Origin: Allobosea sp. WAO
Lineage (GTDB): Bacteria; Pseudomonadota; Alphaproteobacteria; Rhizobiales; Beijerinckiaceae
Assembly (NCBI RefSeq): GCF_001509835.1
Contig: NZ_JXTJ01000018.1
Coordinates: 207,115-271,114 of the forward strand
Reading direction: 5' to 3'
DNA length: 64,000 nucleotides
Shown: positions 14,529 through 23,632 of the stretch, piece after piece
Layout: each line of letters starts with the position of its first letter
Numbering within the stretch: position 1 is the stretch's first letter
Notes under the pieces: generated by a model
What the model was told of the DNA's origin: nothing
The model's input: only the letters and a program-made list of their open reading frames with translations
The model's database searches: none
Position numbers and translations under genes: made by a program

Positions 14529-16736
14529 ATGGCTGACGGCCAGGATCTCTCGATCTTCGTGCGGCATGGCAGCGGCGGCGTCGCCGGCATGGAGCTCGCC
14601 GTCGACGGCATGCGCTGCGCCGGCTGCATGCATGCGATCGAGCGCGGTCTCGCCCGGGAGACCGGCATCCTGAACGCGCGCGTCAATCTCGCGCTCAAGC
14701 GCGTCACCGTCGAATGGCGCGAGGGCGCGCTGCGGCCGGAAGCCATCGTCGCCAGCCTCGCTGCGCTCGGATTCAAGGCCTACCCGTTTCTGCCGGCGCA
14801 GGAGCGCGAGGCGGCGCAGCAGGAGGACAAGCAGCTGCTGCGCTATCTCGGTGTCGCCGGCTTCGCCTCCATGAACATCATGCTGCTGTCGGTCTCCGTC
14901 TGGTCCGGCAACGCCAACGACATCAACCCGGTTACGCGCGACTTCTTCCATTGGGTCTCGGCGCTGATCGCGCTGCCGACCGCAGCCTATGCCGGCCGGC
15001 CCTTCTTCGAGAGCGCGCTGCGGGCGCTGCGGGCCGGCGCCGTCAACATGGACGTGCCGATCATGCTCGGCATCGTGCTGGCGCTCGGAATGTCGGTCGT
15101 CGTCACGCTGAACCATGGCGAGCACGCCTATTTCGACGGCGTGGTGATGCTGATCTTCTTCCTCCTGATCGGGCGCTATCTCGACCAGCTGATGCGCCGG
15201 CGCACCCGCGACCTCGCCGGCAATCTCGCGGCGCTCAAGGCGGAGACCGCGACGAGGCTCGGCGCCGACGGAACCAGCGTCGTGGTGCCGATCGCGGCGA
15301 TCGCGGCGGGCGACCTCGTGCTGGTGCGGCCGGGCGAGCGGGTGAGTGTCGACGGGCTGGTCGAGAGCGGCAGCTCCGAGATCGACCAGAGCCTGGTCAC
15401 CGGCGAGACCGCGCCGGCCTCGGTCTCCGCCGGCGAGCGCGTTCATGCCGGCACGCTCAATCTCTCGGGCGCGCTGACGATCCGGGTCGAGGCTGCGGGA
15501 GCCGGGACGCTGCTTTCCGAGATCGATCGGCTGATGGCCCAGGCGGTCGAGAGCCGCTCGCGCTATGTCCGCCTGTCCGACCGGGCGGCCCGGCTCTACG
15601 CGCCGGTGGTGCACGCGACCGCGCTCGCGACTTTCCTCGGCTGGATGCTGTTCGGGCTCGCCTGGCACCAGGCGCTGATCATCGCGATCACCGTGCTGAT
15701 CATCACCTGCCCCTGCGCGCTCGGCCTCGCGATCCCGGCGGTGCAGGTGGTCTCGGCCGCGGCGCTGTTCCGGCGCAAGGTCATGCTGAAGCAGGGCGAT
15801 GCGCTCGAACGCCTCGCCGAGGTAGACACCGTGGTGTTCGACAAGACGGGAACGCTGACCCTGCCAGAACCCGGTTTGAGCAATCTCGCGGCGATCGCGC
15901 CGGAGGTGCTCGCCGCCGCCGGAGGGCTCGCCGCGGCGAGCCGCCACCCGCTGGCCCGGCCGATCGCCATGGCGGCGGGCGAGCCGCGTCCGCTCGATAC
16001 CGTGCGGGAGCATCACGGGCTCGGGCTCAGTGCCATGGTCGACGATGTCGAGATGCGCCTCGGCAGCGTCGCCTTCTGCGGTGCCGAGGCGGAAGCGGCG
16101 GCCGCATCTGCCGCCTATCCCGCTGCATCGCTGATCGCATGGCGCCATGGCGCGCGCTGCGCCGTTTTCGCCGTGGACCAGCATTTGCGGCCCGATGCGG
16201 CGGCGAGCATCCGCGATCTGCGGGCGCTCGGCCTCGACGTCGTCATCCTCTCCGGCGACCGGCTTGAGGCGGTAGCACCGCTCGCCGTGGCGCTCGGGAT
16301 CGCCGAGTTCAAGGCCGGGCAGCGGCCGAACGAGAAGATCGCCGAGCTCGAGCGCCTGGCAGCCGCCGGCCGCCGGACGCTGATGGTCGGCGACGGGCTG
16401 AATGACGCCCCGGCCCTGGCGAAGGCCCATGCCTCGATGTCGCCGATCAGCGCGACCCAGCTGGCGCAGGCCTCGGCCGACATCGTCTTTCTCGGCGAGG
16501 AGCTGGCGCCGGTCGCGGCCAGCCTGCGCATCGCGCGCAAGGCGCGCCGGCTGATGGTGCAGAACCTCTGGTTCGCGGTGCTCTACAATGCCGTCGCCGT
16601 TCCGATTGCGATCGCCGGCTTCGCCACCCCGCTGGTCGCGGCGGTTGCGATGTCGGGCTCGTCGCTGGTCGTCACGCTCAACGCCTTGAGGGGCGGCCGC
16701 CAGCCGGCCACCCCTGCTCGGGAGGTCTCCGCATGA
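14529..16736 (+). CDS. ccoI: Copper P-type ATPase CcoI/FixI for cbb3 assembly
   Basis: This 735-residue P1B copper ATPase supplies copper for the oxidase. An N-terminal metal-binding domain has C30-A-G-C33, followed by eight expected membrane helices, the actuator TGET (VTGETAPASV), the CPC ion site (IITCPCALG), the DKTGT phosphorylation site, the HP motif (SRHPLARPIA) and GDGLNDAPAL. The length fits FixI. It overlaps ccoS as ATGA. The operon ccoH-I-S is the canonical fixHIS arrangement. Confidence 0.96.
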   Translation: MADGQDLSIFVRHGSGGVAGMELAVDGMRCAGCMHAIERGLARETGILNARVNLALKRVTVEWREGALRPEAIVASLAALGFKAYPFLPAQEREAAQQEDKQLLRYLGVAGFASMNIMLLSVSVWSGNANDINPVTRDFFHWVSALIALPTAAYAGRPFFESALRALRAGAVNMDVPIMLGIVLALGMSVVVTLNHGEHAYFDGVVMLIFFLLIGRYLDQLMRRRTRDLAGNLAALKAETATRLGADGTSVVVPIAAIAAGDLVLVRPGERVSVDGLVESGSSEIDQSLVTGETAPASVSAGERVHAGTLNLSGALTIRVEAAGAGTLLSEIDRLMAQAVESRSRYVRLSDRAARLYAPVVHATALATFLGWMLFGLAWHQALIIAITVLIITCPCALGLAIPAVQVVSAAALFRRKVMLKQGDALERLAEVDTVVFDKTGTLTLPEPGLSNLAAIAPEVLAAAGGLAAASRHPLARPIAMAAGEPRPLDTVREHHGLGLSAMVDDVEMRLGSVAFCGAEAEAAAASAAYPAASLIAWRHGARCAVFAVDQHLRPDAAASIRDLRALGLDVVILSGDRLEAVAPLAVALGIAEFKAGQRPNEKIAELERLAAAGRRTLMVGDGLNDAPALAKAHASMSPISATQLAQASADIVFLGEELAPVAASLRIARKARRLMVQNLWFAVLYNAVAVPIAIAGFATPLVAAVAMSGSSLVVTLNALRGGRQPATPAREVSA

Positions 16737-16930
16737 ACATCCTGGTCGTGCTGATGCCGCTTGCCTTGGCGCTCGGCCTCCTCGGGCTCGCCGCCTTCTT
16801 CTGGAACATGCGTACGGGCCAGTACAGCGATCTGGAAGGGCCGGGCTGGCGCATCCTCGACGATGACGACCTCGCGACCGAGCCGGTGCCGGCCGATTCG
16901 CCGGTCGCGGCTCCGGGCCAGCGCTCGTAA
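16733..16930 (+). CDS. ccoS: cbb3 oxidase maturation protein CcoS/FixS
   Basis: This 65-residue protein has one membrane helix (residues about 2-22) and the FixS motif AAFFWNMRTGQYSDLEGPGWRIL with a DDDD acidic patch. It is needed for heme and copper insertion into the oxidase. The start overlaps the ccoI stop by four bases. It is the last gene of the cbb3 block. Confidence 0.93.
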   Translation: MNILVVLMPLALALGLLGLAAFFWNMRTGQYSDLEGPGWRILDDDDLATEPVPADSPVAAPGQRS

Positions 16931-16952
16931 GGCTCTCTCAAAGCGCTTCGTC

Positions 16953-16973
16953 ATCCCGGGCTTGCCCCGGGAT
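16953..16973. repeat. Intergenic hairpin after ccoS
   Basis: ATCCCGGG-CTTGC-CCCGGGAT, exact eight-base arms, 23 bases after the ccoS stop. No T-run follows. The wording is common in dispersed intergenic repeats of this order (recalled, not searched). The 199-base gap to 17130 separates convergent operons and contains no gene. Confidence 0.45.
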
Positions 16974-17129
16974 TCATCGGAGAGCGCTGGGGTCTTTCGA
17001 GGGATTTCGGACCGACGCCGCGCTACGGCTTGTCCGGAATGGCGAGGCCACTCTGCGGAGGTTCGGCAGCCTTCCACTTTCTGATGAGGATCAGCTGGCC
17101 AATGCGTTCCCGGCCAGCCCTACTGCGTC

Positions 17130-19049
17130 TCAGTCGAGCAACTCGCGAAGCCGCGTCGCCAGCTCGCGCGCCGTATAGGGCTTCTTCAGCCAGCCGCCCT
17201 CGGCGAGGTCTCGCCCCGGCAGCCCGGGTTCGGCATAGCCGGAGGTAAACAGCACCTTGATCTCCGGGCGAAGCGCACGTGCTTCCTTGGCAAGCTCGTC
17301 GCCGAGCATGCCGCCGGGCATCACGATATCGGTGAAGAGCAGGTCGATCTCGGGATGCTGCCCGAGCAAGGCGAGCGCCTGGGCGCCGGTCGCGGCTTCG
17401 ATGACGCGATAGCCCTCTGTCTCGAGCCTGGCGACCGCGACGCGCCTCACCCGGGCATCGTCCTCGACCACCAGGATCAACTCGCGGCTCTGCGGCTGGC
17501 TGGCTGCGGGCGGGGCCTCTTCCGGCCGTTGCTCTGGCTGCACGGGAGCAGGCGCGGCGGCCGGCAGGAAGAGCTGCAGCGTCGTGCCCTTGCCGAGCTC
17601 GCTCTGGAGCTGGAGGTCGCCGCCCGACTGGCGGGCGAAGCCGAAGGCCATGCTGAGGCCGAGCCCGGTGCCGGCGCCGACGCCCTTGGTGGTGAAGAAC
17701 GGCTCAAAGGCGCGCTGCTGCACCTCGGCGCTCATGCCGATCCCGGTATCGGCGACGCTGAGCAGGACATAATCGCCGATGCGTAGCTGCGGATGCTCCT
17801 GGGCGTAGTCGGCATCGAGCCGCCGGCGCGAGATCTCGACCGTGAGACGGCCGCCGCGCGGCATCGCATCGCGCGCGTTGAGCGCGAGATTGAGCAAGGC
17901 GTTCTGCAACTGCGCGCCATCGACGAGGGCGGTATGGCCGGCGCCGGTGACGACGGTGCGCAATTCGATGGCTTCGCCGAGGGTGCGTCGCAGCAGGTCG
18001 GCGAAATTCGAGACGAGCTGGCCGATATCGGTGAGCTTGGGCGTGAGCGTCTGGCGGCGGCCGAAGGCGAGCAGCTGGCCGGTCAGCTTGGCGCCGTCCT
18101 CGGCGGCGTCCTGCGCTTCGCGCAGCAGCACGCGCAAATCCTTGTCGTCGAGGCGGCGCTCGATCATTTCGAGATTGCCGCTGATCACCGTCAGCAGGTT
18201 GTTGAAGTCATGGGCGATGCCGCCGGTGAGCTGGCCGACCGCTTCCATCTTCTGGGCTTGGCGCAATTCCTCCTCCATCTTGTGGCGGCTCGTCAGGTCG
18301 CGGATGAAGCCGGTGAAGATGCGCTTGCCATTGGTCGCGGCCTCGCCGATGGCGAGTTCCATCGGGAAGGTGGTGCCGTCCTTGCGCTGGCCGGTGACGA
18401 CGCGGCCGAAGCCGATGATGCGGCGCTCGCCGGTCGCGACATAGCGCGCGATATAGCCGTCATGCCTGTCACGATCGGGGTTGGGCATGAGCAGGCGGAC
18501 ATTGCGGCCGCAGACCTCGTCGGCGCTGTAGCCGAACAGCTTCTCCGCCGCCTTGCTGAAGGAGATCATCTCGCCGGCATCGTCGATCACCACCATCGCC
18601 TCGGGCACGGTTTCGAGGATCGAGCGCAGATGCGATTCGCGGGCGGCGAGATCGTCCTGGGCATATTTCAGATCGCTGATGTCGATATTCTTGGCGACGA
18701 TCACCGGATCGGCGGCGCCATCCGGCAACAGGGCGACGCAGCGGCTGGCGACGAAGACCGGGCGGCCGCTGCGATGCCTCTGCCGCAGCTCGCCATGCCA
18801 GGTGCCCTGATCGCGCAGCCGGGCGGCCATCGCCTCTGGCGCGCCTTCGCAGACGGTGCCGAGCAATTCCTGAACATTGCGCCCCACGGCTTCCTCGGCA
18901 CTCCAGCCGTAGAGCTGTGTGCAGCCGGTGGTCCAGCGTGCGATCCGGCCTTCGAGATCGTGGACGACGATGTTGGCGCCGTCGAGAATCCGGACGAGCT
19001 CGTCGATGCTGCCCCAGCTCGTGGCTTTCGGTTGGGTTGCGCTGGTCAT
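17130..19049 (-). CDS. fixL: Heme-PAS hybrid sensor histidine kinase, hFixL type
   Basis: This 639-residue oxygen sensor has PAS 1 (about 15-130), a heme PAS (about 138-255), a HisKA/HATPase core with phospho-acceptor H280 (GGIAHDFNNLL), and a C-terminal receiver domain (523-639) with D574. The heme PAS matches FixL: H196 aligns with the heme ligand His200 of Bradyrhizobium FixL, R202 with Arg206 and R216 with Arg220; the His214 position is R210. The extra receiver makes it a hybrid. No FixJ is nearby; instead fixK follows 5' (16-base gap) and an OmpR-type regulator is divergent, as in the hFixL-FxkR-FixK chain of Rhizobium etli. ATG 19049 chosen; upstream reading overlaps fixK. Confidence 0.9.
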   Translation of the reverse strand: MTSATQPKATSWGSIDELVRILDGANIVVHDLEGRIARWTTGCTQLYGWSAEEAVGRNVQELLGTVCEGAPEAMAARLRDQGTWHGELRQRHRSGRPVFVASRCVALLPDGAADPVIVAKNIDISDLKYAQDDLAARESHLRSILETVPEAMVVIDDAGEMISFSKAAEKLFGYSADEVCGRNVRLLMPNPDRDRHDGYIARYVATGERRIIGFGRVVTGQRKDGTTFPMELAIGEAATNGKRIFTGFIRDLTSRHKMEEELRQAQKMEAVGQLTGGIAHDFNNLLTVISGNLEMIERRLDDKDLRVLLREAQDAAEDGAKLTGQLLAFGRRQTLTPKLTDIGQLVSNFADLLRRTLGEAIELRTVVTGAGHTALVDGAQLQNALLNLALNARDAMPRGGRLTVEISRRRLDADYAQEHPQLRIGDYVLLSVADTGIGMSAEVQQRAFEPFFTTKGVGAGTGLGLSMAFGFARQSGGDLQLQSELGKGTTLQLFLPAAAPAPVQPEQRPEEAPPAASQPQSRELILVVEDDARVRRVAVARLETEGYRVIEAATGAQALALLGQHPEIDLLFTDIVMPGGMLGDELAKEARALRPEIKVLFTSGYAEPGLPGRDLAEGGWLKKPYTARELATRLRELLD

Positions 19050-19065
19050 CCGGCCTCGCGAGGGA

Positions 19066-19827
19066 TCAGTGGGGCCAGGCGGCCAGCCGTGCCGCGCCTG
19101 TGCCGCGGGGCGGAGTATCGGTGTCGTCTTCGGCGCCGGCAAGCCGGGCGAGCGTCGCCGGGCGGCGAATCGCCAGGGCATGACGCCCTTCGGGCGCGAT
19201 CACGCCACGTTGCGTCAGATTGGTGAAGGTGCGCGAGACCGTCTCGATGGTCAGGCCGAGATGGTCGGCGATGTCGGTGCGGCTCATCGGCAGCGGGATC
19301 GTGGCCGCGGGCTTGCCGCCTTCGGCGACGCGCTGGATCTGCCGCAGCAGGAAGCCGCAGACCCGCTCCTCGGCGCCGCGGCGGGCGAGCAGCATCATCT
19401 GCTCCTGGGCAGCGGCGACCTCCTCGCAGAGCGCTGCGATGAACTCGCGCGTCAGGGCGGGCGATGCCTCGGTCAGGGAGCGGAAGCGGCAGCGCTCGAT
19501 CCGGCGCAGGCTGATCTCGTTCACCGCCTCGGCCGTCGCCGGGCAATGCTCGTCCGGGGCGAGGCCGATGATGTCGCCTTCCTGGGCGAAGCCGACGATG
19601 ATCCGGCGCCCGTCCGGCAGGATGCGGTAGAGCCGCAGCACGCCCTTCAGCACCTCGAAGACATGCCGCGACCGGTCACCTTCCCAGAACAGCGTCGCGC
19701 CGGGCTCGAAGCTCTCGAGCGACTGGCCCGCGAACAGGCCGCGCAGGCTCGGCGTCGTCGGGGGGCCGGCGAGGATCGGGGCATGCCCCGGCAGGCTGGA
19801 AACCGCGCTTGCAATGATCATGGCCAC
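19066..19827 (-). CDS. fixK: FixK-type Crp/Fnr regulator
   Basis: This 253-residue Crp/Fnr-family activator lacks the N-terminal Cys cluster of FNR, so it is FixK-like and oxygen-blind itself. Sensor roll about 40-140; helix-turn-helix SRTDIADHLGLTIETVSRTF, with the E..SR recognition pattern shared with FnrN above. It would bind TTGAT-N4-ATCAA boxes of ccoN, ccoH and the 7754 site. Starts GTG 19827 (preceded by GGAGACGAAG) or ATG 19821. A K-box-like site lies 85-100 bases upstream. It shares the transcript with the hFixL gene. Confidence 0.88.
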   Translation of the reverse strand: MAMIIASAVSSLPGHAPILAGPPTTPSLRGLFAGQSLESFEPGATLFWEGDRSRHVFEVLKGVLRLYRILPDGRRIIVGFAQEGDIIGLAPDEHCPATAEAVNEISLRRIERCRFRSLTEASPALTREFIAALCEEVAAAQEQMMLLARRGAEERVCGFLLRQIQRVAEGGKPAATIPLPMSRTDIADHLGLTIETVSRTFTNLTQRGVIAPEGRHALAIRRPATLARLAGAEDDTDTPPRGTGAARLAAWPH

Positions 19828-19911
19828 CGTCTTCGTCTCCGATCCGATGGTGGCAATTGAACGCGCCCGCGTGACGCCGGAACGATGCGCATGTTACCGT
19901 GCGTGCTGAAT

Positions 19912-19927
19912 TGCAACGGATTGTAAC
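19912..19927 (-). promoter_or_regulatory. K-box-like site upstream of fixK
   Basis: Minus strand GTTACA-ATCC-GTTGCA. The K-box recalled for FxkR of Rhizobium etli is GTTACA-N4-GTTACA, so 11 of 12 defined bases agree. It lies 85 bases before the fixK start and 36 bases before the divergent regulator start at 19963. Confidence 0.6.
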
Positions 19928-19962
19928 AGCCTTGGCCCGCCCGCTTTCGTCCCTATCCAGCC

Positions 19963-20694
19963 ATGGCTGATCCGCAGAGCCGTGCCGAGCACATTCTCGT
20001 CGTCGACGACGACGCCCGCATCCGGCAGATGCTGATCCGCTATTTCGAGGGCGAGGGCTATCGCGTCAGCGCGGTCGGCGACGGCCGCGGCATGCGCGAG
20101 GCCCTGCAGCGCGGCGGCATCGACATCGTCCTGCTCGATCTCGTACTGCCCGGCGGCGAGGACGGGCTGATGCTGGCACGCGAGATTCGCGCCGGTTCCG
20201 ACCTGCCGATCATCATGCTGACCGGCCGCGACGATGTCGTCGACCGGATCGTCGGGCTCGAGATCGGCGCCGACGACTACATCCCAAAGCCTTTCCATCT
20301 GCGCGAGGTGCTGGCCCGGCTGCGGACCGTGCTGCGCCGGCGCCCACGGGCCGAGGCGCCTGCGCCGAAAGCCGCAGGCGAGCTCATTCGTTTCGAGGGC
20401 TGGCAGCTCGACCTCGCGCGGCGACAGCTGCGCGCCCCCAACGGCGCCGAGATCATGTTGACCACCGGCGAGTTCGACATTCTGGCGGTGCTGGCCGGCC
20501 ATCCCGGGCGGGTGTTCTCGCGCGACATGCTGATGGAGCGCACCCGCGGTCGTGCGCACGAGGCCTTCGACCGGTCGATCGACGCGCAGATCGCCAGACT
20601 GCGCAAGAAGGTCGAGCCCGATCCGAAGGCGCCGGCCCTGATCAAGTCGGTGCGCGGCGTCGGTTATGTCTTCACCGGCAAGCCGGCCGACTGA
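19963..20694 (+). CDS. OmpR/PhoB-type response regulator, FxkR-like
   Basis: This 243-residue two-component regulator has a receiver domain (8-125) with acidic D15-D17, phospho-acceptor D59 (IVLLDLVLPGG), a Thr switch (IIMLTGRDD) and Lys (YIPKPF), then a winged-helix domain (about 145-240; RARLRTVLRRRP linker, FDRSIDAQIARLRKKVE recognition part). It is divergent from fixK-fixL with a K-box-like site between. Hybrid FixL proteins in rhizobia signal to such OmpR-type regulators instead of FixJ, so this is the likely partner of the kinase. The pairing is inference from position and family. Confidence 0.8.
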   Translation: MADPQSRAEHILVVDDDARIRQMLIRYFEGEGYRVSAVGDGRGMREALQRGGIDIVLLDLVLPGGEDGLMLAREIRAGSDLPIIMLTGRDDVVDRIVGLEIGADDYIPKPFHLREVLARLRTVLRRRPRAEAPAPKAAGELIRFEGWQLDLARRQLRAPNGAEIMLTTGEFDILAVLAGHPGRVFSRDMLMERTRGRAHEAFDRSIDAQIARLRKKVEPDPKAPALIKSVRGVGYVFTGKPAD

Positions 20695-20718
20695 ATCGCC
20701 AAGTCTGCCGCAGCGCGT

Positions 20719-21393
20719 TCAGCGGGCGGCGTCGGCCATCGCGCTGGTGAGGCCGAGCACGCGCGAAAGTCCGGTCATGTCCGGCAGGATCGGGGTCGCT
20801 GGCGGGAACGGATTGACGATCCCTTCGGCGACGATGCCGACGAAGGGCATGCCCAGGCTGCGGGCGGCGTGGAATTCGGTCGTCGAATCGCCGATCGCGA
20901 CCATGCGGGCGGGGTCGTGCCCGTGCTCGGCGGCGAGCGCCGCGAAGGCGGCGGGCTTCAAGGTCGGCGCGCCGATGACGCGCTGGAAGAAGTGGCGCAG
21001 GCCACGGCGCTCGACGATCGCCTCGAGCTCCTCCCGCGGCGTTCCGGAAACCAGATGCAGCGGCAGGCGTGCCGCCGCCTCGCTGAGGAAGTCGAGCGCA
21101 CCCGGGATCAGCCGACAGGCGACGACCTTTTCGTAGACGATGGTGCGGTAGCGCTCCGCCAGGGCCTCGATCGACGCCGACCCGGCCTCGCGCCCGAACA
21201 GTGCGACCTCGAAATGGCGGAACTTCTCGCGCCGGCTGATGCCGCCATGGGCATGGTGGTAGCGGTCGATCTCGCTCCGCTGCTCGGGTGTCGCCTCGGG
21301 ATAGGCATCCTGAAAGGCCTGCGACTTGATCTCGACGGAATCGACGATGACCCCGTCGAAGTCGAGCACGACGCTCAATGGCACAGCCTGCAT
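20719..21393 (-). CDS. HAD-superfamily phosphatase
   Basis: This 224-residue soluble HAD hydrolase has motif I DFDGVIVDS, a helical cap, motif II in LVSGTPREE, motif III Lys (APTLKPAAF) and motif IV IGDSTTEFHAA. It resembles phosphoglycolate-phosphatase-like or beta-phosphoglucomutase-like enzymes of the PGM subfamily; the substrate cannot be read from sequence. ATG 21393 gives the normal N-terminus a few residues before DFDG. Convergent with the OmpR-type regulator (24-base gap), divergent from the P-type ATPase. Confidence 0.8.
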   Translation of the reverse strand: MQAVPLSVVLDFDGVIVDSVEIKSQAFQDAYPEATPEQRSEIDRYHHAHGGISRREKFRHFEVALFGREAGSASIEALAERYRTIVYEKVVACRLIPGALDFLSEAAARLPLHLVSGTPREELEAIVERRGLRHFFQRVIGAPTLKPAAFAALAAEHGHDPARMVAIGDSTTEFHAARSLGMPFVGIVAEGIVNPFPPATPILPDMTGLSRVLGLTSAMADAAR

Positions 21394-21681
21394 CTCGTCT
21401 TCCGCTCTCTGATGGCGAAACCGCCTTCGGCGATCCACCGGCCGTCGTCCCGCTTCCCGGCGGGAAAGCCGCCGTATCTTGCGAGCGCCGCTGCGTTGAT
21501 CGGCAGGACCTTGCTTGGCGAACTCGGCACCCGGCCCGGATCCGCACCAGTTCACCTTGCCGCCGCCTGGGTCAAGCGCCGCAGGGCGAGCATCGGGGTT
21601 GCGCAGGGTGGCTGGTCGGATGACTTTGGCGTCTGCGACAATGCTGGCCGAGCACGCGATGGAGACGCGCTGGTGCCGGAG

Positions 21682-23562
21682 ATGAAGGTCGAAATGCGTG
21701 AGGCCGGGCCGGCTACGGCTCCGCAGGGCATGCGTCTCTCCAGCCTCTGGCGGGAGCGGCTCGACCTGACGCTGGTCGCGATCGCTCTGTCGGGTCTGGT
21801 GATCGGCGGCATCCTCTGGTGGAACGGCGCGGAGGCGCGCTGGGCCTGGACGCTCGCGACGCTTCCGGTTCTCGCCGCCCTGCTCTTGCAGATCGCCGGC
21901 TCGCTGCGCCGGGGCGATGTCGGGCTCGACATCGTCGCCGCCTTGTCGATGAGCGCGGCGCTGCTGTTCGGCGAGGCGCTCGCCGGCAATGTCGTCGCGC
22001 TGATGTATGCCGGCGGGCAATTGCTCGAGGCCTATGCGCAGGGGCGGGCGCGGCGGGAAATGTCGGCCCTGCTCGGCCGTGTCGCTTTCACCGCAATACG
22101 CTATCGCGATGGCGCACTGGAGGAGGTGCCGACCGCTGAGGTACGGCAGGGCGACCGTTTGCTGATCCGCACCGGCGACGTGCTGCCGGTCGACGGCCAT
22201 GTCGCCGAGGGCGCGGCCGTGCTCGACCTTTCGGCGCTGACCGGGGAATCGCTGCCGCAGACCTTCGAACGCGGCATGGACGCGCTGAGCGGCGCGACCC
22301 TGGTCGGGGCCCCCTTCGACCTGATTGCCAGCCGCCCGGCGGCGGAGAGCACCTATGCCGGCATCATCCGGCTTGTCGAGCAGGCACAGGCGAGCAAGGC
22401 GCCAATGGCGCGCCTCGCTGATCGCTATGCCATCGGCTTCCTCGTGCTGACGCTCGCCATCGCCGGCGCGGCCTGGCTGTTCCGCGGCGACCCGATCCGG
22501 GCGCTGGCCGTGCTCGTCGTCGCGACGCCCTGTCCGCTGATCCTCGCGGTTCCCGTCGCGATCATCTCCGGCATCTCGAAGAGCGCCCGCAGCGGCGCGC
22601 TGGTCAAGGATGGCGGCGTGCTGGAGGCGCTGGCGCGCATTCGCATCGCGGTCCTCGACAAGACGGGGACGGTGACGCAAGGGCGGCCGACGATCATCGC
22701 CATTCGCGCCGTCAACGGTTTCTCGCAGGACGAGGTTCTGGCCCTGGCAGCGAGCCTCGACCAGGCCTCGGCGCATGTCGTCGCAACCTCGCTGATCAAG
22801 GCGGCGACCGAAGCCGGGCTGGCACTGCACCCGCCGACGGAGATCTCGGAAACGCCCGGCAAGGGCATCGAGGGCAAGGTCGGCGAACGGCGCGTCGCAC
22901 TCGGCGGTGGCGGCTATGTCGGGCGACGCAGCAGCGGCGGCGATGCCGATACGCTCGCAGCCGATGCGCCGCCCGGCACGCTGATGGTGGCAGTCGCCGC
23001 CGACGGCATGCTGGCCGGCGTCATCCTGCTGCAGGACCAGCTCCGCGACGATGCCAAGGCGACGCTCGCAACCCTGCGCCAAGTGGGGATCGAGCGGATC
23101 GTGCTCGCCTCCGGCGATGTCGGCGAGATCGCGCGCGCGGTCGGGACGAGCCTCGGGGTCGACGCGGTGCTCGGCGATCTCACGCCGGAGGGCAAGGTCG
23201 CCGTCATCCGGGAGGAAGAGCGGGCCGGACCGGTGATGATGGTTGGGGACGGCGTGAACGATGCGCCGGCGCTGGCCGCGGCGAGCGTCGGCGTCGCGAT
23301 GGGCGCGCGCGGTGCCGCGGCTTCCTCGGAGGCGGCGGGCGTCGTCCTGCTGGTCGATGCGCTGGAGCCGCTGGCGAAGGCGATCGCCTCGGCCCGGCGC
23401 ACCCGCATCATCGCCCTGCAGAGCGTCTTCGCCGGGCTCGGGCTCTCGGTGCTCGGCATGATCGTCGCCGCCTTCGGCCATCTGCCGCCGGTCCAGGGCG
23501 CGTTGTTCCAGGAGGCGATCGACATCGTCGTCATCCTCAACGCCTTGCGTGCGCTGCGTTAG
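21682..23562 (+). CDS. P1B-type metal ATPase with TPC ion site and no N-terminal metal domain
   Basis: This protein of about 626 residues has the P1B core: helices from about residue 25, actuator TGES (ALTGESLPQ), ion site TPCPL (VVATPCPLILAV), DKTGT, GDGVNDAPAL. The ion site is TPC rather than CPC, which points away from Cu(I) transport; TPC/SPC types are tied to Co, Ni, Fe or Zn export. The HP motif usual before the nucleotide site is weak (QASAHVVATSL has only AH). No HMA or hemerythrin-like end domain is visible. Start is uncertain: ATG 21682 or ATG 21694 (GAAGG five bases before). It stands alone; no metal regulator is adjacent. Confidence 0.85.
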   Translation: MKVEMREAGPATAPQGMRLSSLWRERLDLTLVAIALSGLVIGGILWWNGAEARWAWTLATLPVLAALLLQIAGSLRRGDVGLDIVAALSMSAALLFGEALAGNVVALMYAGGQLLEAYAQGRARREMSALLGRVAFTAIRYRDGALEEVPTAEVRQGDRLLIRTGDVLPVDGHVAEGAAVLDLSALTGESLPQTFERGMDALSGATLVGAPFDLIASRPAAESTYAGIIRLVEQAQASKAPMARLADRYAIGFLVLTLAIAGAAWLFRGDPIRALAVLVVATPCPLILAVPVAIISGISKSARSGALVKDGGVLEALARIRIAVLDKTGTVTQGRPTIIAIRAVNGFSQDEVLALAASLDQASAHVVATSLIKAATEAGLALHPPTEISETPGKGIEGKVGERRVALGGGGYVGRRSSGGDADTLAADAPPGTLMVAVAADGMLAGVILLQDQLRDDAKATLATLRQVGIERIVLASGDVGEIARAVGTSLGVDAVLGDLTPEGKVAVIREEERAGPVMMVGDGVNDAPALAAASVGVAMGARGAAASSEAAGVVLLVDALEPLAKAIASARRTRIIALQSVFAGLGLSVLGMIVAAFGHLPPVQGALFQEAIDIVVILNALRALR

Positions 23563-23632
23563 CGATGGTCAGTGCCTGCGGCGAAGGCGGCGCCTCGAAG
23601 CGCTGGAGATCCTCAATCACGCCCGCATCATA

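Noticed and set aside
12258..16430. A 1390-residue open frame opposite ccoG, ccoH and ccoI
   Set aside because: Same shadow effect; no family features, and three well-supported genes and an FNR box lie on the other strand.
16953..16973. CCCGGG hairpin as a Rho-independent terminator
   Set aside because: No T-run follows; better described as an intergenic hairpin repeat.
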